This document shows, in pieces, positions 51,493-59,788 of a stretch of 64,000 bases of DNA. This DNA is from Bacteroidia bacterium (lineage in GTDB: Bacteria; Bacteroidota; Bacteroidia; J057), in assembly GCA_033391075.1 (NCBI GenBank), contig JAWPMV010000001.1, positions 4,278,001-4,342,000 on the forward strand, given 5' to 3'. The position numbers were made by a program, and so were the translations under genes. Positions within the stretch are counted from its first letter, which is position 1; every line of letters begins with the position of its first letter. Under the pieces are notes generated by a model. The model was not told the origin of the DNA. It searched no databases and worked only from the letters and a program-made list of their open reading frames with translations.

Positions 51493-52530
51493 ATGAAAAG
51501 GCTCATTCTCGCTTTCCTTCTATTTCCCCTTTTTCTTCCCGCTCAAATTGAAGTCAGGATTGATGACTTTTCAGACTCCTATTATGCGATTGTTCGGATC
51601 GCGGCGGGTTTTGAAGACGAAATCTTTAAGAAAGCCCAGGTTCATCTAATAGAAACTGAGACGAATAGAGAACTCATCAAAATTGAGGCTGAAGAAGTAG
51701 TTCTGAGTCTGGAAGAGTATCCAGGATCAAGGGTAAGCATTCCTTACGCCAAACAATCGATCATTATTTACGAAGATTTCAATTTTGATGGAATAAAAGA
51801 CCTGGCCCTACAGGATGGGCAGGAATCCTGCTATCATCAAAGTTCTTATGACATCTACCTGAATAAAGGGGATCGACTGCACTATAATGAAAGCCTGACA
51901 GAACTTGCCCATTATCATTGTGGGATGTTTCAAGTCGACAGGGAACGTTCCCGCCTGATCACCTATGCAAAAAGCGGATGCTGCTATCATGAAGTATCTG
52001 AGTATGTCTGGCTAAACGATCAGGCAGTACTCCGGCAGCAAAGCATAGAAGATGGTACGGCTTATCCTTTAAGCATTGAGAAAGAAAAGACCTGGGTAAA
52101 TGGTGAGTGGAAAGAGACCACAAGTAGTCGACTCATCAAAGATTCTGAAGAGCTGAGCATCATGTTGAGCTTTAAACTGAAGAAGAATGGAAAGGAAGTG
52201 CTTGTCTATAGCTATAATGATGCGATCCTTGCTTATGCATTGGAAAAGCCCAATAAAGAATTGGAATTCAACTTTCCGAATGAAAAAGATAAATGGAACG
52301 GAGAAAAACACTTTAGCTTTAGCGACTTCAAAGATGAAGCTTCCCTTAGCTTTTCAAATGCTTCGGCCAAGTACGAAATTTACCATTCAGGGCCCGATAA
52401 TAAGTTTGAAAAAATAGGGATCAAGGTTTGGGTAAGTGGAAAGGAATACCATTTGGAAGGGGATCCTGCTTCTGCTAAAGGAAGTTTGTTTCAATTGATT
52501 GACAAGCGTCAGGACAATGTAAACTACTAG
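51493..52530 (+). CDS. Secreted protein with FG-GAP-like/XAC2610-type strand motif, function unknown
   Basis: 345 residues with a signal peptide (about 1-17, ending LPAQ). 'SIIIYEDFNFDGIKDLALQDGQESCYHQSSYDIYL' (about 86-120) is an Asp-rich calcium-type loop followed by a beta strand, as in XAC2610-like periplasmic proteins. A second Cys-rich stretch is 'YHCGMFQVDRERSRLITYAKSGCCYHEVSEYVWL'. The C-terminal half (about 180-345) is beta-rich with 'KWNGEKHFSFSDFKDEASLSFSN'. Likely an inhibitor or adhesion-like periplasmic protein, but this is a guess. The next gene begins 6 bases after its stop. Confidence 0.62.
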   Translation: MKRLILAFLLFPLFLPAQIEVRIDDFSDSYYAIVRIAAGFEDEIFKKAQVHLIETETNRELIKIEAEEVVLSLEEYPGSRVSIPYAKQSIIIYEDFNFDGIKDLALQDGQESCYHQSSYDIYLNKGDRLHYNESLTELAHYHCGMFQVDRERSRLITYAKSGCCYHEVSEYVWLNDQAVLRQQSIEDGTAYPLSIEKEKTWVNGEWKETTSSRLIKDSEELSIMLSFKLKKNGKEVLVYSYNDAILAYALEKPNKELEFNFPNEKDKWNGEKHFSFSDFKDEASLSFSNASAKYEIYHSGPDNKFEKIGIKVWVSGKEYHLEGDPASAKGSLFQLIDKRQDNVNY

Positions 52531-52536
52531 ATTTTT

Positions 52537-53319
52537 ATGGCCTATAAACAACTCAAACTCTGGTTTGATGAAGAATTGGCAGCAATGCTCTCGGATAAGA
52601 TTCTGGAGATTAATCCAGCTTTCAATAAAGCCTCATTCATCCAAAGCATCTCTCAGCATATTCCAGAACTTGAACTTAAAGACCGCATAGAAGTATTCGC
52701 AGACGAATTCGAAAGGCAATTGGGCAAAGGCTATGAAGCAAATATCCGACTGCTTATTCAAATTCTGGGTCCGGAGAATGAAAAGGAAGTAGATATGTTC
52801 AAGCGCTTCTACTGGATCATGCCCATAGCCAAATATGTGGAGAAATACGGCCTGAATCATTTTGATATTTCCATGCAGGCCATATCTGAAATTACCCGGC
52901 GGAATACAGGGGAGTATTGCATCCGGCCTTATCTGGAAAAGTATCCGGCAAAGACCCTGGCCATCATGGAGAAATGGGCAGAAGCAGACAACTTTCATTT
53001 GCGAAGACTGGCCAGTGAAGGAGGTAGACCTAAATTGCCCTGGGCATCCAAACTCCAGCAATTTATCGACGATCCAGAACCTCTTTTCCCCATTCTCAAT
53101 AAACTCAAAGACGATCCTAAAAAATACGTTCAGAAATCCGTAGCCAATTGTCTCAATGATATTCTCAAAGACAATTATAGCCTCGGCAAAGAGCTGATAT
53201 CAGGATGGATGCCTGCTGAGTCAAAAGAAAGAAAATGGATCATCAAGCATGCGCTCAGGAACCTGAAAAAATCAAAGGATCCCTGGGCATTGGAGGTGTT
53301 GACGACTTTGGGGAGCTAA
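52537..53319 (+). CDS. DNA alkylation repair (HEAT-repeat glycosylase-like) protein
   Basis: 260 residues, all-helical. 'HLRRLASEGGRPKLPWASKL' (about 151-170) is a conserved segment of the AlkC/AlkD-type HEAT-repeat DNA glycosylase family, and 'KKYVQKSVANCLNDILKDNYSLGKELISGWM' matches its later repeat. The family removes alkylated purines from DNA without base flipping. The acidic residue and aromatic cleft of AlkD are not traced here. It sits immediately after the secreted protein gene, so it is probably co-transcribed with it, while the downstream kinase has its own promoter inside the end of this gene. Confidence 0.82.
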   Translation: MAYKQLKLWFDEELAAMLSDKILEINPAFNKASFIQSISQHIPELELKDRIEVFADEFERQLGKGYEANIRLLIQILGPENEKEVDMFKRFYWIMPIAKYVEKYGLNHFDISMQAISEITRRNTGEYCIRPYLEKYPAKTLAIMEKWAEADNFHLRRLASEGGRPKLPWASKLQQFIDDPEPLFPILNKLKDDPKKYVQKSVANCLNDILKDNYSLGKELISGWMPAESKERKWIIKHALRNLKKSKDPWALEVLTTLGS

Positions 53320-53337
53320 CAAATTTTCCTAGCTTTG
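53307..53337 (+). promoter_or_regulatory. Bacteroidota primary-sigma promoter for the TPR histidine kinase
   Basis: TTTG (53307-53310), a 19-base spacer, then TAGCTTTG (53330-53337). This matches the Bacteroidota consensus TTTG-N19-TAnnTTTG exactly. The -33 box overlaps the end of the alkylation-repair gene. The predicted transcription start is near 53344, giving a leader of about 28 bases to the ATG at 53373. Confidence 0.75.
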
Positions 53338-53372
53338 TGATATCGCCTATTGGAATTTCCAAGCCCTGTTTT

Positions 53373-55733
53373 ATGATCTATCGAACTACTGCCCTACTTA
53401 GCTTTCTGCTGATATTCCCCTTATTTCTATTATCGCAAAATCAGACTCTCGATAGTCTGAAAACGGAATTAGCGGCTACCAATTCTCATGAAGAAAAATT
53501 GGAACTCTATATCTCTCTGGCCCGAAATTTTGACAAGGTAAAGATTGATTCCTCGGAGAAATACATAGAGCTGGCTGAGGCAGAATTGCAAGAATCTGAT
53601 CCTGATCGCAAAAGATATGAAACCTATGATGTCCTTTCGCAAGTCAAATATAAACTGACCAAAAATCAGGAAATGCTGGAGGCGGCCCAAAAAGCTCAGC
53701 AAATCGCTTATCAAATTGGAGACTCTCTGCTCATCGCTGAGACCTACCGCACCATGGCCCTCAGTATCCCGGCCGTATCTCGTCAGCAAGCCAAAGACTT
53801 TATCCTCAAGGCCATTGAGATGATTGAGGATAGTACGGAAGAGCTGAAACGCTTCCATGCGCGGAATTACGAATATTATGCTTACCTGCTACAATACGAA
53901 AACCCTCGCCTGGCCCATAGCTATCGCAGCAAAGTTCTGGAACAGGCGATGGAGCTGAATGATAGCAGCCTTATGGCTTCCTGTTATAATGGAATTGCCC
54001 TCTACTACAGGAATTTCAAGGTAGATTCTGCCCTTTATTTTTTCAGGCAAGCTGTAAAGATCAATGAAGCCAGAAATCGGCGCGCCGTTCTAGCCGATAA
54101 TTATGTCAACATAGCCAATTGTTATCAGGTCAAGGATTTCAAAGACTCGGTTATTTATTATTCAGAGAATGCCTTGAAGCTGGGTCGAGAAACCAGTAAT
54201 ATCTCTCCCATCCGCCAAAGCCTTCGCCTCTTTCTTGCACATTATCGTGGGGCTGGGGAGTATGAGAAAGCGTTGGATCATGCGAAAGAAATGCTGGAAT
54301 TAGATAAAGAACATCCCAGTGGATACCGTTCTATGATTTGGCTGGACTTCGCTTCGATTTATAAGGAAATGGGGAAAACAGATACGGCTATCCTCTATTT
54401 GGAACGTGCCCGAGATCAGGGATTAGAAGATAAGTATCCACCTAGTGTTGCGACAGCTTATGCTTATTTGGGCGAAGTGGAAATGGAACTCAATAACCTG
54501 GATAATGCCAAGAATTATTTTCAGGAGGCCGATAAGATGTATGCGCGCATGAATATTGAAGCAGCTCGGGTTCGAAGTTTTCAGCGTTTGGGGGAAATTG
54601 ATTTGAGACAAGGGAACTTCCGTTCGGCAAGGGGCAATTTTGACCAGCTTCTGGAGATATCCCGTAAACTCGATGATATCTCTTCTCAGGCAGTTGCTTA
54701 TGAGGGTTTGGCAAAATGTGATTCTGCTGCAGGAAATTCAGCTGCGGCTTACCGAAACCTACTTAACTACTCCCAGCTTCAGGATTCTTTTAGCCGAAAA
54801 AACTTCAATGAAGAGGTTGCGGAAATGCAGACACGCTTCGAAGCAGAGAAAAGAGAGGCGGAAATTGAGAACCTTGCCCAGGCTAATCAGATCCAAAGCC
54901 TGGAACTGGACCAGACGAGCATACAGCGCAACTTTGCCATGCTGCTGGCACTATTTCTGGCTATGATCGCTTTAGGTATTGTATACTTCATGTTCAGGCT
55001 GAGGAGCAATAAAATCAAAATAGAAGCTCAGGCGAATGAACTGGAAGTTTTAAATCAGACCAAGGATCGTTTATTTGGAATTATTGCGCATGACCTTCGA
55101 GGCCCGGTTAGTGGATTTCAAAGCCTGGGAAAGATTTTCACCTACCATATCAAAAACGACAATACAGATAAATTGCTGGCATTGACCGAGCAACTAGAAA
55201 AGCAGGGCATACAGCTTAAAAATCTTTTGGATAATCTATTACAATGGTCCATACAGCAATTGGGTAATTACCGGCCTCAATGGGAGAGGGTTTACCTGAG
55301 ATCATTGGCTAAGGAAGTAATGGATTCCTATGAAGAGAGTAGTCGGGCAAAAGAAAATGAATTGGAAATTTCAATAGCCGATGACCTGGAAGCCAAAGTA
55401 GATAGGAATGGATTAGCTGTCGTGCTCAATAACCTTCTGGGAAATGCCATAAAGTTCACGGAGCAGGGCAAAATCAAAATGAGTGCTGAGAAAAGAGACA
55501 AGTATTTGTATTTGGAGGTAAGCGATACGGGAAAAGGAATGAGTCCCGAACAATTGGAAGAGTTTAGACAAAAAGGAAGCCTGAAAAGTGAAAAGGGTAC
55601 TTCCGGGGAGAAAGGAACCGGTCTCGGCCTCAATCTAATCCATCAGATCATCGAGCAATGGGGAGGAAAGATGCAGATCGAAAGTCAGCTTCAAAAGGGT
55701 ACTTCCGTAAAGATTGAATTTCCAATCGCCTGA
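53373..55733 (+). CDS. TPR-containing sensor histidine kinase
   Basis: 786 residues from the ATG at 53373, which starts a signal peptide (MIYRTTALLSFLLIFPLFLLSQ). The in-frame start at 53235 would lie inside the previous gene and is rejected. The periplasmic part (about 25-510) is a chain of TPR units ('ALYFFRQAVKINEARNRRAVLADNYVNIAN', 'AYLGEVEMELNNLDNAKNYFQEADKMYA'). A transmembrane helix is at about 525-545. The kinase core has His573 in 'IIAHDLRGPVSG', the N box 'NNLLGNAIKFTEQG', G1 'VSDTGKGMS' and G2 'GEKGTGLGLNLIHQI'. No response regulator gene is adjacent, so it is an orphan kinase. Its stop directly touches the convergent stop of the reductase gene. Confidence 0.93.
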   Translation: MIYRTTALLSFLLIFPLFLLSQNQTLDSLKTELAATNSHEEKLELYISLARNFDKVKIDSSEKYIELAEAELQESDPDRKRYETYDVLSQVKYKLTKNQEMLEAAQKAQQIAYQIGDSLLIAETYRTMALSIPAVSRQQAKDFILKAIEMIEDSTEELKRFHARNYEYYAYLLQYENPRLAHSYRSKVLEQAMELNDSSLMASCYNGIALYYRNFKVDSALYFFRQAVKINEARNRRAVLADNYVNIANCYQVKDFKDSVIYYSENALKLGRETSNISPIRQSLRLFLAHYRGAGEYEKALDHAKEMLELDKEHPSGYRSMIWLDFASIYKEMGKTDTAILYLERARDQGLEDKYPPSVATAYAYLGEVEMELNNLDNAKNYFQEADKMYARMNIEAARVRSFQRLGEIDLRQGNFRSARGNFDQLLEISRKLDDISSQAVAYEGLAKCDSAAGNSAAAYRNLLNYSQLQDSFSRKNFNEEVAEMQTRFEAEKREAEIENLAQANQIQSLELDQTSIQRNFAMLLALFLAMIALGIVYFMFRLRSNKIKIEAQANELEVLNQTKDRLFGIIAHDLRGPVSGFQSLGKIFTYHIKNDNTDKLLALTEQLEKQGIQLKNLLDNLLQWSIQQLGNYRPQWERVYLRSLAKEVMDSYEESSRAKENELEISIADDLEAKVDRNGLAVVLNNLLGNAIKFTEQGKIKMSAEKRDKYLYLEVSDTGKGMSPEQLEEFRQKGSLKSEKGTSGEKGTGLGLNLIHQIIEQWGGKMQIESQLQKGTSVKIEFPIA

Positions 55734-56804
55734 TTAGGGAATTTCTATTTTGAGTCTTTCTGAGGTAGCCAATGCCTGGCAGTTGAGGATATAGCCCTCT
55801 TCAATATCTTTGTCATCCAGGGCCATACAAGTTTTCATTTCAGCGCTTCCTTCCCGAAGCTTCGCTACACAGCTACCACAAACTCCACTCTCACAGGAAT
55901 AAGGTACCTCAATTCCATTTTCCTTGAGTCCCTGTAGAATCGTTTGCCCTTTCTTCATTTCGAAATGGAAGGAATTCTTCTGATAACTTAGCTCTATGTT
56001 AGCATGGTCTACTGAATCAATTTTTCGGATACCCTCATCCTGATTGGCGGAAAAATGCTCAATATGGATCAAGTCTGCAGGAATGCCCAATTCCATCAGA
56101 CTTTTTCTCACATCCAGATTCATAGAAGATGGACCACAGATAAAATATTCGGTTTGCTGAGCGATGGGGGGATGATGGTTAATAAAATCTTCTATTTCCC
56201 TGGAATTAATTCGTCCCTTTTTCCCCTTCCAACTTTCCCAACTTGACCAGAGACCGGGATTACTGAGGATATGAACGATTTCTAATCTTTGCTTGTATTC
56301 CGCTTGCAAACTTTTCAATTCTTCATTGAACAGGATGCTGTCCTGATTTTTATTCCCATAGAATAAATACACCTGACTATAAGGAGAAGCTACAAGTATA
56401 GATTTCAGGATCGAAAAAATGGGCGTGATCCCACTTCCGGCAGCGAAAAGATAATAGCTTTTATAGGCTTCAGCAGTTATTTGGGCAAAGAAGCGACCTT
56501 TGGGCTTCATAACCTTCAATGTATCTCCCTCCTTAAGCTGATCATTAGCAAAGTTGGAGACCTTTCCCGCTTTCACCCGCTTAATGCTTATTTGCAAGTC
56601 TTCTTCCAGGAAGGGGCAACTATTTAGCGAATAGGTCCTGCGATAGGATTCCCCTTCAATCTCAAACTCTATAAGTAGATGCTGACCCGGATGATAGGAG
56701 AATTCTTTGATTAAATGCTTTGGAAGGGTAAAGCTTATTCTCACCGCATCCTTAATGGGCTTTTCCAGCTTTGATACCGTGAGTTTATGAAATTGTTCAG
56801 ACAT
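55734..56804 (-). CDS. Ferredoxin reductase subunit of a Rieske oxygenase (FAD/NAD plus 2Fe-2S)
   Basis: 356 residues. FAD-binding 'RRTYSLNSCPF' (RxYS), NAD-binding 'AGSGITPIFSILKSIL', and a C-terminal plant-type 2Fe-2S domain with 'YSCESGVCGSCVAKL' plus a later Cys in 'KTCMAL' (about 300-345). This is the architecture of PaaE/GbcB-type reductases (FAD-NAD(P)H-ferredoxin in one chain). It passes electrons from NAD(P)H to the Rieske oxygenase encoded just upstream. The gene starts 10 bases after the oxygenase stop. Confidence 0.9.
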   Translation of the reverse strand: MSEQFHKLTVSKLEKPIKDAVRISFTLPKHLIKEFSYHPGQHLLIEFEIEGESYRRTYSLNSCPFLEEDLQISIKRVKAGKVSNFANDQLKEGDTLKVMKPKGRFFAQITAEAYKSYYLFAAGSGITPIFSILKSILVASPYSQVYLFYGNKNQDSILFNEELKSLQAEYKQRLEIVHILSNPGLWSSWESWKGKKGRINSREIEDFINHHPPIAQQTEYFICGPSSMNLDVRKSLMELGIPADLIHIEHFSANQDEGIRKIDSVDHANIELSYQKNSFHFEMKKGQTILQGLKENGIEVPYSCESGVCGSCVAKLREGSAEMKTCMALDDKDIEEGYILNCQALATSERLKIEIP

Positions 56805-56814
56805 GCCTGAGGGA

Positions 56815-57981
56815 TTAATTTTGTTCTGTTTTCATCCAGCCTGCTATGATCTGCTGAAAATTTCGGATGGGACTCTCTCCTTGTTTCGCAGATGCAGCTA
56901 TACTAAAAAGAGGATTAGTCAAAGACTTTTGTTGTTGCTCGCAGGCGAAAATGTCCTCTTCCATGAAATCCCCACTTGCCATAGGATCATTGGGATCCTC
57001 GCTCTTATATTTGGTATCAACTCCCATGATCTTTTTCCAGGCTTCACCGCTTTTCATTCCCAGCCTCATGTATTCCCAATCTGTCATGGGCTCAAGTTTG
57101 GACCTTAATACCACTTTGGTGAGATCAGGTGCAAGTGGAATAACATGGAAAGTGCTCCAGCTTGACTCTGTTTCCGAAAGGCCCAGACTTGGGAAAAGCC
57201 AGGGCACATAGGCACCTATATATTCATCTGTCATTTCAGCGATTCGCTTATAGGGAATCAACTGATCGAGATTGTCCTTATATTTTTTCACCAGAGGTTC
57301 CCAAAACATGTAGTGATCATTTACAAAGCCAAATTCGGCTTTGGCATGATCGTACATTTGAAGGGTATTGGAGTGTAAATGTGCGAGGTGGTAGACATCG
57401 ATGTAGTTTTCGACCACAATTTTCCAATTGGCCTTGATGAGTTTTTCGATTTTCGTATCTGGATACTCTATTAAGCGCATGGGGTCATGCGGTCCCAGAT
57501 GTTCAGCGATTCCGTCAAAATAATGAATGATAGAGGGCGCATCTGCTTTTGGATGAACCCAAATCATGCCTCTCCAGATATCCACGCTGGCTTTATGAAG
57601 ACAGATTTTATCGATTTCCAAATCTGGAAATTCCTTTTCTTTTTCCGGTACACTGATCAATTGCCCGCTTAAATCATAAGTCCAGTCATGATAAGGACAA
57701 GTCAGGGCTTTTTGCTTTTTACCTACGGCCCTAAGGAGTTGGGTGCCTCGATGCCTGCAAAGGTTATGAAAAGCCCGAATTCTTTGATCTCGCCCTTTGA
57801 CTAGCAGAATATTTTGAAACCCACACTGTACAGTCAGGTAGTCTCCCGGATCAGAGAGATCTTCCATAAATCCTGCGAATTGCCAGCTATTTCCAAAAAT
57901 GATCCGCTTTTCCCGGTCCAGCCACTCTTGAGAAGTATAGGCTTCGATAGGTAGAATTGGCATATTTTGATAAGTATTCAT
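56815..57981 (-). CDS. Rieske non-heme iron oxygenase alpha subunit
   Basis: 388 residues. The Rieske 2Fe-2S site is 'NLCRHRGTQLL' (Cys75, His77) and 'ALTCPYHDWTY' (Cys95, His98). The mononuclear iron site is 'NWKIVVENYIDVYHLAHLHS' (Asp195 bridging, His198, His203). Length and order fit ring-hydroxylating or N-demethylating Rieske oxygenases (GbcA/CntA-like among others). The bridging residue is Asp, as in most ring-hydroxylating members, not the Glu of carnitine oxygenase. There is no beta subunit gene. Substrate unknown; the pair with a one-chain reductase resembles the betaine and carnitine demethylase arrangement. Confidence 0.9.
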   Translation of the reverse strand: MNTYQNMPILPIEAYTSQEWLDREKRIIFGNSWQFAGFMEDLSDPGDYLTVQCGFQNILLVKGRDQRIRAFHNLCRHRGTQLLRAVGKKQKALTCPYHDWTYDLSGQLISVPEKEKEFPDLEIDKICLHKASVDIWRGMIWVHPKADAPSIIHYFDGIAEHLGPHDPMRLIEYPDTKIEKLIKANWKIVVENYIDVYHLAHLHSNTLQMYDHAKAEFGFVNDHYMFWEPLVKKYKDNLDQLIPYKRIAEMTDEYIGAYVPWLFPSLGLSETESSWSTFHVIPLAPDLTKVVLRSKLEPMTDWEYMRLGMKSGEAWKKIMGVDTKYKSEDPNDPMASGDFMEEDIFACEQQQKSLTNPLFSIAASAKQGESPIRNFQQIIAGWMKTEQN

Positions 57982-57985
57982 TGTA

Positions 57986-58237
57986 TTAAGCTAATGATGG
58001 GAAGAAAGGAATTAGAAGCATGTAGACAGCCATCCATACCCAGCTTAACATGATTAGCCAGTACAGAACAGGATGTTCGTTTTTAGAAATAGGCTCCAGG
58101 AAATAGGTAATTCCACTAAATAAATCCGGAATTACCCACAGAAGAAAGAGGATGCCCCATACCCAGCTCAGGTTCATCAGAACTGCGATATACAGCAGGA
58201 TCAATCCTGCAATTGTTCTCCATTTACGTTCTTTCAT
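57986..58237 (-). CDS. Small membrane protein of the Rieske oxygenase module
   Basis: 83 residues from the ATG at 58237 (MKERKWRTIAGL); an upstream ATG (58246) is possible. Two or three transmembrane helices: 'IAGLILLYIAVLMNLSWVWGILFLLWVIP' and 'YWLIMLSWVWMAVYMLLIPFF'. It starts the minus-strand unit and its stop lies 4 bases before the oxygenase start, so the three genes are an operon. It may tether the oxygenase to the membrane or transport its substrate. No family recognised. Confidence 0.72.
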   Translation of the reverse strand: MKERKWRTIAGLILLYIAVLMNLSWVWGILFLLWVIPDLFSGITYFLEPISKNEHPVLYWLIMLSWVWMAVYMLLIPFFPSLA

Positions 58238-58338
58238 AAGATTCAAATTCCTTTATGGTACAAAGCTAAAGGGGAAAAAGAAAAGCATTTTTGACATAGA
58301 TCAAAAAAGTCTCCAAAGCTTCCCAATAGTTTTGGAGC

Positions 58339-59463
58339 ATGAAAAATTTACTGATTATATACCTATTGCTTTTGGGCATGTTGAGTTATGCATGCAGCAA
58401 AGCAGTTAATCCATCTCCCAGCCCCGCTCCGGAAGCAGCTGAAGAAATCCACCCCATTGATATAAATCAAAAAGGATTTGAACTCCTCGAAAGTATGCAG
58501 GGTCATTGGCAAGGCAAGAACAAAGTCCTGGCCTGGGACTGGGATTGGTTTGCTTTTGATTATCGCCCTATTTCTTCCTCGCATGTATTTGGCATCCACG
58601 AAGGAGGATCTATGGGCAATTTGCTGACCTCTTTTTTTGTAAGTGATTATAAAGGCACCCGAACGATTATGGCGAGAAATGGAGGAGTATTGAGTGGAAT
58701 TTATCGCATCAGCTATTTTGTCTTGGATAGTGTGCGAAATGATCCGGGAGGAGATTATTACAGATTGGTGGATGCGATAGGTGGAGCCAAAGTGATGTAT
58801 ATGGAATTGGAGTTTAGCGGGGATAGTTTGAACTGGAGTGCCTACACCAGTCGATTGGGGGAAAATATGGTCCCAACTCGCCACATGGCCTTTCAGGGAG
58901 TTAATACAGATCGAAGCCTCGCCCAAACAGCCGCAGATCAAGTAGGATTTCCAAAAAATGAGCCAGGGCTTGATTTGAGTAATGGCTTCAATATGGACTA
59001 TTTGTATATAGCTGAAGGTGAGCAAGCGCCATTGTCCGCTTCTTTTCTGGCTCAGGGGAATGAAAATGATGTATTTACTTTGGGGCAGGAATCTGGCGAC
59101 CCATTTCCTATCACTGATCATCCTCATTTAGCCTTATTGGAAATTGAGTTCGAAAAAAGTAGCCAGATCAACGATGATCGCTTGATGGTTTACTTATCAG
59201 AGAAACCTCTTACTGACGAAAATGGATTCATTTCCGCTGAAGCTTTCAACAGCATCCTTCATTTTCCAGAACTGGAGGCTGATGCTGAGCAATTCCAATT
59301 CACTTATCTGCATCCGGGTAGCTATTATCTGACAGTCATTGCGGATCACAATGGAGATCAATTGCCTGGCTCGGGAGATATCAGCTCTAAAAGTCAGAAG
59401 ATAACTGTTCTTCCCGAAGGTGATCATACCCTCAATCTTTCCACCATAAACATCCAGCTCTAA
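58339..59463 (+). CDS. Lipoprotein of unknown function
   Basis: 374 residues. Lipoprotein signal MKNLLIIYLLLLGMLSYAC, then SKAVNPSPSPAPEAAEEIHP (a Pro-rich linker). The first domain (about 45-200) has 'GFELLESMQGHWQGKNKVLAWDWDWFAFDYRPI' and 'GVLSGIYRISYFVLD', beta strands with many aromatics. The second (about 215-374) ends with 'SYYLTVIADHNGDQLPGSGDISSKSQKITV', resembling a beta-sandwich domain of Bacteroidota secreted proteins with an Asp-rich 'DHNGD' loop. The following cytochrome gene begins 3 bases after its stop. Confidence 0.7.
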   Translation: MKNLLIIYLLLLGMLSYACSKAVNPSPSPAPEAAEEIHPIDINQKGFELLESMQGHWQGKNKVLAWDWDWFAFDYRPISSSHVFGIHEGGSMGNLLTSFFVSDYKGTRTIMARNGGVLSGIYRISYFVLDSVRNDPGGDYYRLVDAIGGAKVMYMELEFSGDSLNWSAYTSRLGENMVPTRHMAFQGVNTDRSLAQTAADQVGFPKNEPGLDLSNGFNMDYLYIAEGEQAPLSASFLAQGNENDVFTLGQESGDPFPITDHPHLALLEIEFEKSSQINDDRLMVYLSEKPLTDENGFISAEAFNSILHFPELEADAEQFQFTYLHPGSYYLTVIADHNGDQLPGSGDISSKSQKITVLPEGDHTLNLSTINIQL

Positions 59464-59466
59464 GAC

Positions 59467-59787
59467 ATGTATCGAATCATTCTTGTGGTGAGTTTCTTGC
59501 TCATCCTGACTGCCTGTTCCCGGGAAGTGATCAATCCGGAAGTTGTGGCCTATGAACCTCAGATTTCCAGGCTCATGAACAATTATTGCATCACTTGCCA
59601 TGGAGGGAGTGCCCCCAGTGCCGGACTTTTACTCAATGCTTATGAAGGAGTAAAAGAAGCCGGAGAATCAGGGAAACTTTGGGATCGAATCAATGATGCC
59701 CAAAATCCCATGCCCCCCAGTGGGCCTTTATCCGAAGACAAACGAACACAAATAAAAAACTGGATCGATGGAGGCTTTAAAAGATAG
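59467..59787 (+). CDS. Small c-type cytochrome lipoprotein
   Basis: 106 residues. Lipobox LTAC (MYRIILVVSFLLILTAC), then a single heme motif 'NYCITCHGGSAPSAGLLLNAYEGVK' (CxxCH, Cys-Ile-Thr-Cys-His) and a likely distal Met in 'NPMPPSGPLSEDKRTQIKNWIDGGF'. This is the small planctomycete-type cytochrome c domain used to carry electrons in the envelope. It is coupled to the preceding lipoprotein gene. The redox partner is not known; the adjacent Crp-type regulator and Rieske module are on the other strand. Confidence 0.82.
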   Translation: MYRIILVVSFLLILTACSREVINPEVVAYEPQISRLMNNYCITCHGGSAPSAGLLLNAYEGVKEAGESGKLWDRINDAQNPMPPSGPLSEDKRTQIKNWIDGGFKR

Positions 59788-59788
59788 A

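Noticed and set aside
53235-53372. Upstream start (53235) for the histidine kinase
   Set aside because: It would overlap the previous gene and bury the signal peptide that begins at 53373; a perfect promoter lies between.
58327-58334. TAGTTTTG box just before the lipoprotein gene at 58339 as a promoter
   Set aside because: It matches the -7 consensus but ends only 4 bases before the start codon, leaving no leader, and no -33 box is at the right distance.
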